Part shown: positions 14,900 through 22,113 of the stretch, piece by piece | Layout: each line of letters opens with the position of its first letter | How positions within the stretch are numbered: the stretch's first letter is position 1 | Source of the DNA: Eubacterium ramulus | GTDB lineage: Bacteria; Bacillota; Clostridia; Lachnospirales; Lachnospiraceae | Length of the DNA stretch: 38,570 bases | Reading direction: 5' to 3' | NCBI RefSeq assembly: GCF_003122485.1 | Contig: NZ_JRFU01000101.1 | Span: 1 to 38,570 of the forward strand | Program-made: the position numbers and the translations under genes | The notes under the pieces: generated by a model | Seen by the model: the letters and a program-made list of their open reading frames with translations, nothing else | The model's database searches: none | Told to the model about the DNA's origin: nothing

Positions 14900-15657
14900 T
14901 GCGGACATTTTCTTGGACTATCTAAGTGACCAATCCAAGTCTATGTCTGTACTCTATAGGACTCAAATATCCTAATGATTTTTTTATTCTTTTTTCATTA
15001 TACCAATAAAGATAATCATTTAAAATACCAATAAATTCTGAGATGTTTACCCCAGACCAATCTGCATTATAGAACATCTCATTTTTAATTCTTCCAAATA
15101 CGCCCTCACAGGCAGAATTATCAGGTGAACAGCCTTTCTTTGACATTGATCGTATGAAACCATTTTTCTCCATCCTGTCAATCCAGCCTGGCCAGCGGTA
15201 GTGTACGCCTCTGTCTGAATGTATGATTGGTTTTTCTCCTACAGATAGTAATTTAGCTGCATCGTCAAGCATAGAATTGACAAGTAATGCATCTGGAGAA
15301 GTGCTTATATTCCAATTGACAAGTAAGCCATCAAAACAATCTACTATAGGCGATAAGTAAACCTTTCCTGCCGGAATTGCAAACTCGGTTATATCTGTTA
15401 ACCACTTTTCGTTAGGTTTAAATGCAGAAAAATTTCTGTTAATTAGATTATCTACTGCTGGAGATATTTCACCTTGATAGGAATTATATTTACGAGTTCG
15501 TTTGATTTTTACTACAAGTTGTTCTTATTTCATAATCCTACGAATAACTTTTTCTGAGACAATTATATTTTCACGCTTAAGTAGGGCGTGAATTCGTCTG
15601 TAACCATATCGACCTTTATTCTCTGTAAATAATTCAATGAGCCTCATTTATATACGA
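14900..15657 (-). mobile_element. IS3-family (IS150-like) element, truncated; transposase OrfB pseudogene
   Basis: The frame, read on the minus strand, gives RLIELFTENKGRYGYRRIHA (helix-turn-helix end), then IMK, a TAA stop, EQLVVKIKRTRKYNSY, and the rve integrase core: WLTDITEF (first Asp), IHSDRGVHY (second Asp) and SPDNSACEGVFGRIKNEMF (Glu), ending RIKKSLGYLSPIEYRHRLG at 14922. A likely terminus TGCGGACATTTTC is at 14900. OrfA, the left end and the first codons of OrfB are missing, and a further TAA precedes RLIEL. It interrupts the relaxase remnant. Confidence 0.8.
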
Positions 15658-15677
15658 GTAATTTCAGACAGTTTTAT

Positions 15678-15860
15678 TTGGCGAGAAAGTGCCCAAAGGT
15701 TTACAACTATTTTGTTGATGAAATTTACAATTCAATGAGAAGTAATTCCCCAAAGCCTGTTTATGGAAAACTAGGATATAGTATTATCAAGACAAAAAAG
15801 AGTATTCACAAGCATTTGTTTGATATCGATAAATGGGATTTTTATTATGATGCTGTGTAG
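15678..15860 (+). pseudogene. Unrecognised ORF fragment between IS3-type and relaxase remnants
   Basis: A 60-codon frame: KCPKVYNYFVDEIYNSMRSN, PKPVYGKLGYSIIKTKKSIH and DIDKWDFYYDAV. The composition looks like real protein, rich in Tyr, Lys and Asp, but I do not recognise the family. It begins inside the IS junction and its end overlaps the relaxase N-terminal frame on the other strand by 16 bp, so it is probably an internal or C-terminal piece of a displaced gene. Confidence 0.3.
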
Positions 15861-16222
15861 AGTTGTTCCCGGTCAATCCATTTGGATGGAGCCATTGGAG
15901 GAAGCATCACTTTCTGATAGATCAGACCCTGCTTTCTGGTATAGTCATGCTGAATGCCATCGTAATCATTGTACATGCGGCTACAGCTCATATAAGCGGA
16001 AGCAGCAACAGCAGACCGACCGGAACCACGGCTGACGACTTTGAATTCTTTGTGTCCTTCGCCGATCCGGTAGTAAATGCCGTTATATTCCAGAATATTT
16101 CCGGTGAAGATTGGTTCTGTTTCATAGGCTTTGATTCCGGTTGGCGTGACGGTGTTTGCTGTTTTCATATTGCCGTAGCCATAATCTACAGCAATGATTT
16201 TTGTGTTTCTGAGTTCTCACAT
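15845..16222 (-). pseudogene. Chimeric ParM-like N-terminus fused to relaxase N-terminus
   Basis: From ATG 16220-16222 (GGAGG seven bases upstream) codon 2 is TGA, then in frame KIIAVDYGYGNMKTANTVTP, ILEYNGIYYRIGEGHKEF. This is the first nucleotide-binding strand and following region of plasmid-segregation actin-like ParM proteins. It changes directly into VVSRGSGRSAVAASAYMSCS and DYDGIQHDYTRKQGLIY, the N-terminus of MobA/MobL relaxases, and ends REQLYTAS. A deletion therefore joined two genes of a mobile element in frame. Neither half can work alone: the actin lacks most of its fold and the relaxase lacks its HUH histidines. Confidence 0.65.
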
Positions 16223-16230
16223 AAAAAATA

Positions 16231-16314
16231 CCTCCGTTTTCGTATTGATTGATTCAGCAGGTCATACCGGTGTGGTACTGCTTTGCTGTGAGATAAGCAT
16301 ACGAAAATCGGAGG
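16231..16314 (-). promoter_or_regulatory. Inverted repeat masking the ribosome site of the ParM-like gene
   Basis: CCTCCGTTTTCGTA (16231-16244) and TACGAAAATCGGAGG (16300-16314) pair with one bulge. On the minus-strand transcript the 3' arm contains the GGAGG of the ParM-like gene, so the 14-bp stem would hide its ribosome site. The 55-bp loop region has no open frame. Confidence 0.5.
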
Positions 16315-16369
16315 AAAAAGGCATTGAGGGGAAATTGAGCTGGAATTGAGTGAATGTTTGGAAAGTTGT

Positions 16370-16388
16370 AAAATGGAATTTCCATTTT
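16370..16388. repeat. 19-bp perfect palindrome
   Basis: AAAATGGAATTTCCATTTT, centred on a single T, in the non-coding gap before the ROK regulator. It resembles an operator more than a terminator (no T-run outside). Confidence 0.45.
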
Positions 16389-16428
16389 GGCAAAGAATTA
16401 CCACAGTAATTATGAGGAGATAACGTGA

Positions 16429-16509
16429 ATGAAAAATATAGTGATTGGGTATCCGGCAAATTTGATTCTTAAAAGTAGCATTTTTAAATGCAGCAAATTT
16501 TTATTATAA
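16429..16509 (+). CDS. Possible 26-residue peptide upstream of the ROK regulator
   Basis: ATG 16429 behind GAGGAGA gives MKNIVIGYPANLILKSSIFK and six more residues. It could be a leader peptide or the start of a lost gene; the only support is the ribosome site. The remainder of the 16223-16582 gap holds two inverted repeats and no other frame of note. Confidence 0.3.
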   Translation: MKNIVIGYPANLILKSSIFKCSKFLL

Positions 16510-16633
16510 AACATTACTTTACAAGAAGAATAAAAAAGCATATAATTCTTTTGTAAAATATTTAATAAAAGAGGATAAGAAAACGGAAAATAAAGATAAA
16601 AGAAATATAACAAGAAAAAAAATAATTAATTAT

Positions 16634-17686
16634 GTGCTGAACAATCATGTCACATCCAAGGCAGAAATCGCAAAAGAGTTAAACTTGAGTATGCCGACTG
16701 TATTAGCAAATGTGAATGACTTGTTAGAAAAAATGGTGTTGGAAGAAACTGGGGAATATGCTTCGACCGGTGGACGGAAGGCAAAAAGTATAGGGATTAA
16801 TAAGTCGTACTGTCATGCAATGGGAATTTTGATTACAGCGAATCATATAGAAATGGTATTAGTAAATCTTGGAGATGAGATTATAAAAAAGGATCGCATC
16901 CGTTTAAAATTTACGGCAGAATTATCCTATTGTACAGAGGTGGCACAAAAGGTCAAAACTTTTCTTGAAGGCGAATTAGCGAAGGATACGCTACTTGGGA
17001 TTGGAGTGGCGATTCCGGGAATCATTGATCAGAAAGAACGGATCGTTTTAAAATCTCATGCTTTAGGTATAGAGAATTATAGTCTGCGCTTTTTAGAGCA
17101 GGCTCTGGAAATTCCAGTATATTTTGAAAATGATGCTAATGCTGCAATGCTTGCAGAAAAAAAGCAAAAGTATCCAAATGCGATATATCTGTCTTTGAAC
17201 CATACCTTAGGAGGCGCATTTTGCATAGATGGAAAGCTGTTTCGAGGACAGAACCAGAAAGCAGGGGAGTTTGGTCACATGATACTCGTTCCCGGTGGAA
17301 GAAAGTGTTATTGTGGTAAATCAGGATGTGCGGATGCATATTGTGCTGCAAGTGTACTGACACAAGATAACAGGCAGTCACTTGATGCATTTATGAAAAA
17401 AATTGAAAGTGGTGATGAAAAAAATTTGCAGACATGGAATGAGTATCTGGATCATCTTGCTGTTTTGATATCAAATCTGCGGATGGCATATGATATGGAT
17501 ATCATACTAGGAGGTGATGTGGGAGGGGTATTGTCAGATTATATGATACCACTGGGAGAAAAAGTGATGGCATATAATGGCTTTGAGCATGATGTTTCAT
17601 ACTTGAAAAATTGTTTGTATAAGAAAGAAGCGTCGGCTGTTGGAGCCGCGAAATACTTTTTTACAAAACATATGGTAGAATTGTAA
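16634..17686 (+). CDS. ROK-family transcriptional repressor
   Basis: 350 residues from GTG 16634, but the family pattern clearly continues upstream: RNITRKKIINYVLNN precedes TSKAEIAKELNLSMPTVLANV and completes the winged helix. The natural start is probably codon 16583-16585, now ACG, which has GAGG 8 nt ahead. The rest is ROK: GVAIPGIIDQ, VYFENDANAAMLAE, then EFGHMILVPGG and the zinc cluster KCYCGKSGCADAYC. ROK repressors respond to sugars. The divergently placed targets are absent; the sugar/polyol operon at 18249 on the same strand is the likely target. Usual length (about 370) supports the longer form. Confidence 0.85.
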   Translation: MLNNHVTSKAEIAKELNLSMPTVLANVNDLLEKMVLEETGEYASTGGRKAKSIGINKSYCHAMGILITANHIEMVLVNLGDEIIKKDRIRLKFTAELSYCTEVAQKVKTFLEGELAKDTLLGIGVAIPGIIDQKERIVLKSHALGIENYSLRFLEQALEIPVYFENDANAAMLAEKKQKYPNAIYLSLNHTLGGAFCIDGKLFRGQNQKAGEFGHMILVPGGRKCYCGKSGCADAYCAASVLTQDNRQSLDAFMKKIESGDEKNLQTWNEYLDHLAVLISNLRMAYDMDIILGGDVGGVLSDYMIPLGEKVMAYNGFEHDVSYLKNCLYKKEASAVGAAKYFFTKHMVEL

Positions 17687-17697
17687 ATTTTTTGAAC

Positions 17698-17983
17698 GCA
17701 GAATAAGCATTCCCTCGCTTCGAGTGCGTAGAGCACTAAGCGGTGGGTAAGGGGGATGCTTATGTCAGTGGGAGTTAAAAGCTCCCACTGACAGGTCGCA
17801 AAGCGACTGCGTTCATGAGCAAGTAGCAAAAGCGGATTGCGAATGTCCGCTTTACTGCAGAATAAGCATTCCCCCGCTTCGAGAGCGTAGAGCACTAAGC
17901 GATGGGTAAGGGGGATGCTTATGTCAGTGGGAGTTAAATGCTCCCACTGACAGGTTGCAAATCGAATGTAGATGCCCGCTTTA
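17698..17983. repeat. Two copies of a structured intergenic repeat, 159 bp apart
   Basis: Copy A starts at 17698 and copy B at 17857, both with GCAGAATAAGCATTCCC. About 105 bp are nearly identical, including GCGTAGAGCACTAAGCG and TAAGGGGGATGCTTATG. Each copy has two hairpins: AATAAGCAT/ATGCTTAT with outer pairing, and GTCAGTGGGAG/CTCCCACTGAC (11-bp perfect stem). Copy B then lacks about 40 bp of copy A. This fills the gap between ROK gene and operon. Frames through it are spurious. Confidence 0.85.
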
Positions 17984-18033
17984 TATGTGTGAAAAACAAG
18001 AAGTTGTGTAAAATTAGAAAAAGATATTATAGT

Positions 18034-18078
18034 AAAAAACGGAAAGAAAACAGTAACTACTGTTTCCTTTCCGTTTTT
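18034..18078. terminator. Strong terminator after the repeats
   Basis: AAAAAACGGAAAG and CTTTCCGTTTTT pair, with an inner AAACAGTA/TACTGTTT pair. T-runs on both strands make it bidirectional. It isolates the ROK gene and repeats from the operon promoter. Confidence 0.85.
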
Positions 18079-18152
18079 GCGTGTTGATTGTGAAAAATAC
18101 ACAAAAAATGTATTTTGAAATTATGAAATATATAAAATTATGAAAAAATATA

Positions 18153-18229
18153 TTGACAAATCATGTTTACAGGGCAATAATGTAATTACTTTAATAAAAC
18201 ATTTTATAAAACATAAAATAAAACAATAT
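18153..18229 (+). promoter_or_regulatory. Operon promoter with three 12-bp-spaced ATAAAACA repeats
   Basis: TTGACA (18153-18158), 17 bp, AATAAT (18176-18181). Immediately downstream ATAAAACA starts at 18194, 18206 and 18218, exactly 12 bp apart, before the AAGGAGG site. They are candidate operators for the nearby ROK repressor. Confidence 0.55.
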
Positions 18230-18248
18230 AAATAAGGAGGAAATAATT

Positions 18249-19277
18249 ATGTTACAGCAGGTAATGACAAATCCAGGAGAAATTATTTTCAGAGAGGTTC
18301 CGGTTCCGGAGGTGAAGGAAAACCAGGTGTTGGTAAAGATTATGAATATTGGTGTCTGTGGATCAGATATTCATGTTTATCATGGAAAACATCCGTTTAC
18401 AAAATATCCGGTAACACAGGGACATGAGGTTTCAGGTGAGATCACAGAACTTGGAAAAAATGTCACAGAGTTTCATGTTGGACAGAAGGTGACGATAGAG
18501 CCGCAGGTATATTGTGGACACTGCTATCCATGCCGTCATGGAAAGTATAATCTTTGTGAGGAATTAAAAGTAATGGGATTTCAGACGACAGGAACAGCAT
18601 CTGAGTATTTTGCAGTGGATGCATCGAAAGTAACACCGATTCCAGAAGATATGTCCTATGAAGAAGGAGCTATGATCGAACCTCTTGCGGTGGCAGTTCA
18701 TGGTGTAAAACAGATGGGTGATGTGGCTGGCATGAATATTGCAGTCCTTGGCGCAGGACCAATCGGAAATCTCGTGGCACAGGCAGCAAAAGGAATGGGG
18801 GCAGCGAAAGTGATGATCACAGATATCAGTGATCTTAGACTGGAAAAGGCAAAAGAATGTGGTATTGATGTGTGTGTGAATACCAAAAATAAAGACTTCG
18901 GTGAGGCAATGATCGAAGCATTTGGACCGGATAAGGCGGATGTAATCTACGACTGTGCCGGAAACAATATCACAATGGGACAGGCAATTAAATATGCAAG
19001 AAAAGGAAGCACGATCGTACTGGTGGCTGTTTTTGCAGGAATGGCAGAAGTAGATCTTGCAGTGGCAAATGACCACGAACTTGACATTAAGAGCACGATG
19101 ATGTACCGCCATGATGATTACATAGATGGAATCAGACTGGTGAATGATGGCAAAGTTCATTTGAAACCGCTCATTTCAAAGACATTTGCTTTTAAAGATT
19201 ATCTGAAGGCATACCAGTATATTGATGATAACCGTGAGACAACGATGAAAGTAATTATCAACGTCAGTGAAAAGTAA
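18249..19277 (+). CDS. Zinc-dependent medium-chain dehydrogenase, sorbitol/L-threonine-type
   Basis: 342 residues. Catalytic zinc region GVCGSDIHVYHGKHPF and TQGHEVSGEI; structural zinc lobe CGHCYPCRHGKYNLC with four Cys; EPLAVAVHG; Rossmann motif VLGAGPIGNLVAQAAK followed by Asp in MITDISD, favouring NAD+. The family includes sorbitol, threonine and other polyol dehydrogenases. The GPH transporter and fructokinase-like gene downstream favour oxidation of a polyol to a ketose. It is the first gene of a four-gene operon, with GGAGG and the promoter at 18153. Exact substrate is inferred. Confidence 0.88.
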   Translation: MLQQVMTNPGEIIFREVPVPEVKENQVLVKIMNIGVCGSDIHVYHGKHPFTKYPVTQGHEVSGEITELGKNVTEFHVGQKVTIEPQVYCGHCYPCRHGKYNLCEELKVMGFQTTGTASEYFAVDASKVTPIPEDMSYEEGAMIEPLAVAVHGVKQMGDVAGMNIAVLGAGPIGNLVAQAAKGMGAAKVMITDISDLRLEKAKECGIDVCVNTKNKDFGEAMIEAFGPDKADVIYDCAGNNITMGQAIKYARKGSTIVLVAVFAGMAEVDLAVANDHELDIKSTMMYRHDDYIDGIRLVNDGKVHLKPLISKTFAFKDYLKAYQYIDDNRETTMKVIINVSEK

Positions 19278-19286
19278 GGAGCGTAT

Positions 19287-19679
19287 ATGGAAAATAAATA
19301 TGGAATTGTCGGAGTTGCCCATGTCGGGCTTCCGACAAACGATTTACAGAAAACAGTTGAGTTTTATAAGAGTCTTGGATTTGAAGTAATTATGCAGTCT
19401 TATAACGAAAAAGCAGGGGAAAAAGTGGCATTTTTACAGATAAAAAATTACTGTATAGAAACTTTTGAAAATGGGCAGGCGGCAATGTCAGACGGTGCAT
19501 ACCAGCATGTTGCACTTGATGTGGAAGACATTGAAAGCATGTATCAGAAAATCTGCAATGAAAAATACACAGTTATTACAGACGGAATCGAAGAACTGCC
19601 ATTTTGGGAAAATGGTGTGAAGTTTTTTATGATTAAAGGACCAAATGAGGAAAGAATAGAGTTCTGTCAGAAACTCTGA
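19287..19679 (+). CDS. VOC (glyoxalase/bleomycin-resistance) superfamily protein
   Basis: 130 residues: VAHVGLPTNDLQKTVEFYKS, LGFEVIMQSYNEKAGEKVAF, YQHVALDVEDIESMYQK and KGPNEERIEFCQK. The paired beta-alpha-beta-beta-beta modules and the metal-ligand positions (His13, Glu near IETF, His in QHVA, Glu in RIEF) fit a VOC metalloenzyme. It lies 9 bp after the dehydrogenase and 18 bp before the transporter, so it acts in the same pathway, perhaps as an isomerase or epimerase or to remove a reactive carbonyl. Function is not known. Confidence 0.8.
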   Translation: MENKYGIVGVAHVGLPTNDLQKTVEFYKSLGFEVIMQSYNEKAGEKVAFLQIKNYCIETFENGQAAMSDGAYQHVALDVEDIESMYQKICNEKYTVITDGIEELPFWENGVKFFMIKGPNEERIEFCQKL

Positions 19680-19697
19680 TAAAAACAGGAGGGACAT

Positions 19698-21062
19698 ATG
19701 GGAAGCGAAAACAAAAATGGAAAAGTACCGCTGATCAGTAAGATTGCATATGGGTTTGGTGATGTTGGATGTAATTTCAGCTGGATGTTCGTCAGTAATT
19801 TTCTGATGATATTCTATACAGACGTGTTTGGAATCAGTATGGCGGCTGTGTCAGCACTTATGCTTTTTTCAAGATTCTGGGATGCAATCAATGACCCAAT
19901 CGTCGGGGGACTTACGGATAAAACAAAATCGAGATGGGGACGGTACCGTCCATGGTTGTTAGTAGCGGCACCAATTACAGCGATTCTTCTTGTCATGACA
20001 TTCTGGGCAAGACCTGACTGGCCGCAGAATGGAAAAATCATTTATATGGTAATTACATATTGTCTGCTGGTTTTGGGGTATACCTGTGTGAATATTCCAT
20101 ATGGAACCTTGTGTGGTGCTATGACCCAGGATATTGATGAACGTGCAAAAATAAATACATCCCGTTCGGTTGCGGCGATGATTGCAATTGGTGTGTTAAA
20201 TATTATCACAGTTCCACTGCTCAGCAAATTCGGCAGCCATAGTGCAAAGACAGGATATCTGACGGTTGCGGTCATATACGGATGTGTTTTTGCAGCCTGT
20301 CATTTCTTCTGCTTTGCGAAGACGAAAGAGGCAGTGATTACTCCGGAAAAAGAAAAAATTTCTGTAAAGGTACAGTTGAAAGCAGTCATGCAGAACAGAC
20401 CATATCTTCTTGCATTGGCAGGACAGATATTATTTGGATTTACATTATATGGTAGAAACGCAGATATTCTGTATTATTTTACATATGTGGAAGGGAATGT
20501 CTCCTACTACACAACTTATTCGATGTGCATCATTATTCCTTCTATCATCGGGGCAGCCTGTTTTCAACCATTATTCCGCAAGTTGAATAACAAAGGAAGA
20601 GTAGCATCTCTCTTTGCTTTATTTACAGGAATTTCTATGTTGTCTATGTTTTTTTTCAATGCCAAAGAATCACCAGCTATTTTTTATGCATTATCTGGTC
20701 TGACACAGTTTTTTTTCTCTGGATTTAATACCGCAATCTATGCAATTATTCCGGACTGTGTGGAATATGGGGAGTGGAAAACAGGACTTAGAAATGACGG
20801 GTTTCAGTATGCGTTTATTTCACTTGGAAATAAAATCGGAATGGCAGTTGGAACCGCACTTTTAGCAGGATTACTTGGAAAATATGGTTATATTGCAAAT
20901 CAGACACAAAATGTAATTGTACTTTCAATTATGAAACATGCATTTACGACGATTCCAGGTGTATTTTGGATTGTGACTGCGATTGTATTATTTTTCTACC
21001 GGTTAAATAAAAAACGTTATAACGAGATTGTGGAGGAACTGAAAAATGGAAGAAAAAGTTGA
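19698..21062 (+). CDS. GPH/MelB-type sugar:cation symporter
   Basis: 454 residues, about 12 hydrophobic segments. Signature blocks: KIAYGFGDVGCNFSWMFV, LMLFSRFWDAINDPIVGGLTD with TKSRWGRYRPWLL, NIPYGTLCGAMTQD and IPDCVEYGEWKTGLRNDGFQ. These are the glycoside-pentoside-hexuronide transporter motifs; the Asp pair in DAINDPIVGG corresponds to the cation site. It probably imports the polyol or glycoside used by this operon. The 3' end overlaps the kinase gene by 17 bp. Confidence 0.93.
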   Translation: MGSENKNGKVPLISKIAYGFGDVGCNFSWMFVSNFLMIFYTDVFGISMAAVSALMLFSRFWDAINDPIVGGLTDKTKSRWGRYRPWLLVAAPITAILLVMTFWARPDWPQNGKIIYMVITYCLLVLGYTCVNIPYGTLCGAMTQDIDERAKINTSRSVAAMIAIGVLNIITVPLLSKFGSHSAKTGYLTVAVIYGCVFAACHFFCFAKTKEAVITPEKEKISVKVQLKAVMQNRPYLLALAGQILFGFTLYGRNADILYYFTYVEGNVSYYTTYSMCIIIPSIIGAACFQPLFRKLNNKGRVASLFALFTGISMLSMFFFNAKESPAIFYALSGLTQFFFSGFNTAIYAIIPDCVEYGEWKTGLRNDGFQYAFISLGNKIGMAVGTALLAGLLGKYGYIANQTQNVIVLSIMKHAFTTIPGVFWIVTAIVLFFYRLNKKRYNEIVEELKNGRKS

Positions 21063-22008
21063 TATCGTGGCATTGGGAGAATTGTTGATTGATTTTACGG
21101 AAGCAGGACACAGTCAGGATGGAAGAAAATTGTTCGAACAGAATCCCGGCGGTGCTCCGGCAAATCTTCTAACTGTTGCAAGCCACTTTGGGTATCGCAC
21201 ATCTTTTATTGGAAAAGTTGGAAACGATATGCATGGTAAATTTTTAAAGAAGACATTGCAAAAGGAAGGAATTAATACGGATGCTATTGTTGAAGACCCG
21301 GGTTATTTTACAACGTTGGCATTTGTGGAAATTGGTGAAAATGGAGAAAGAAATTTTTCTTTTGCAAGAAAACCGGGTGCAGATACACAGTTAAAAAAAG
21401 AAGAACTGGATCGGACGTTAATTTCCGGATGTAGAATTTTTCATTTTGGATCATTATCGCTGACAGACGAACCGGCAGAAAGCGCAACGATCGAAGCAGT
21501 AAAAATTGCAAAAGAAGCGGGTGTACTTATTTCCTACGACCCGAATTACCGTCCATCCCTGTGGAAAAGTAAAGAGTGTGCAGTGAAAAAAATGAAATCT
21601 GTTGTAGAACTGGTAGATGTCATGAAGGTATCGGATGAAGAGAGTACTCTGTTGACAGAGGCGAAAAGTTATGAGCAGGCTGCAGATCAACTCCTTGCCA
21701 TGGGACCAAAGCTGGTTGCCATTACTTTGGGAGAACAGGGCGTTCTTATGGCAACAAAAAGCAGAAAAGAAATCATCAAAGCATTTCAGGTACATGCAGT
21801 CGATACGACTGGTGCAGGTGATTCATTCTGGGGAGGTGTATTATGCAGTATCCTTTCTATGAATAAGAATGTTGAAAAAATGGAATGGGAAGAAATCAAA
21901 AAGTGTGCTGTTTTGGGAAATGCAGTTGCTGGATTGTGTGTGCAAAAGAGAGGTGGAATCCCTGCGATTCCGACGAAAGAGGCAGTGTTTGAATTTATGC
22001 AGAAATAA
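21046..22008 (+). CDS. PfkB-family carbohydrate kinase, fructokinase-like
   Basis: 320 residues. ALGELLIDF and NPGGAPANLLTVASHFG plus FIGKVGNDMHGKFL are the first PfkB signature in the fructokinase (ScrK-like) form; AVDTTGAGDSFWGGVL is the second, with the catalytic Asp. It phosphorylates the ketose made by the dehydrogenase, likely fructose to fructose 6-phosphate. The start lies inside the transporter gene (17-bp overlap), so translation is coupled. It is the last gene of the operon. Confidence 0.9.
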   Translation: MEEKVDIVALGELLIDFTEAGHSQDGRKLFEQNPGGAPANLLTVASHFGYRTSFIGKVGNDMHGKFLKKTLQKEGINTDAIVEDPGYFTTLAFVEIGENGERNFSFARKPGADTQLKKEELDRTLISGCRIFHFGSLSLTDEPAESATIEAVKIAKEAGVLISYDPNYRPSLWKSKECAVKKMKSVVELVDVMKVSDEESTLLTEAKSYEQAADQLLAMGPKLVAITLGEQGVLMATKSRKEIIKAFQVHAVDTTGAGDSFWGGVLCSILSMNKNVEKMEWEEIKKCAVLGNAVAGLCVQKRGGIPAIPTKEAVFEFMQK

Positions 22009-22040
22009 TGAATGTATATGAACAAACTCGGGGCTGTAAA

Positions 22041-22107
22041 AATTTCCCTATTTTTAATAATGATATAAGCAGGAAAATTTTCAAGATTGCTTCTGCCTGC
22101 ATTTTTA
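22041..22107. terminator. Weak terminator region between convergent genes
   Basis: AAGCAGGAAAA and TTCTGCCTGC can pair in part and are followed by ATTTTTATG; an AAAAATTT tract lies on the other side. This is the only candidate in the 105-bp convergent gap. Confidence 0.4.
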
Positions 22108-22113
22108 TGTAAA

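Noticed and set aside
17698-17983. CRISPR array
   Set aside because: There are only two units of more than 100 bp, without short repeats and unique spacers; no cas gene is in the window.
17539-18102. 187-codon minus-strand frame
   Set aside because: It runs through the two structured repeats, giving repeated FATCQWE/LTPTDISIPLTHRL words; it is a by-product of the DNA repeats.
18564-19160. 198-codon minus-strand frame
   Set aside because: It is the antisense shadow of the zinc dehydrogenase, rich in Cys, His and Ser.
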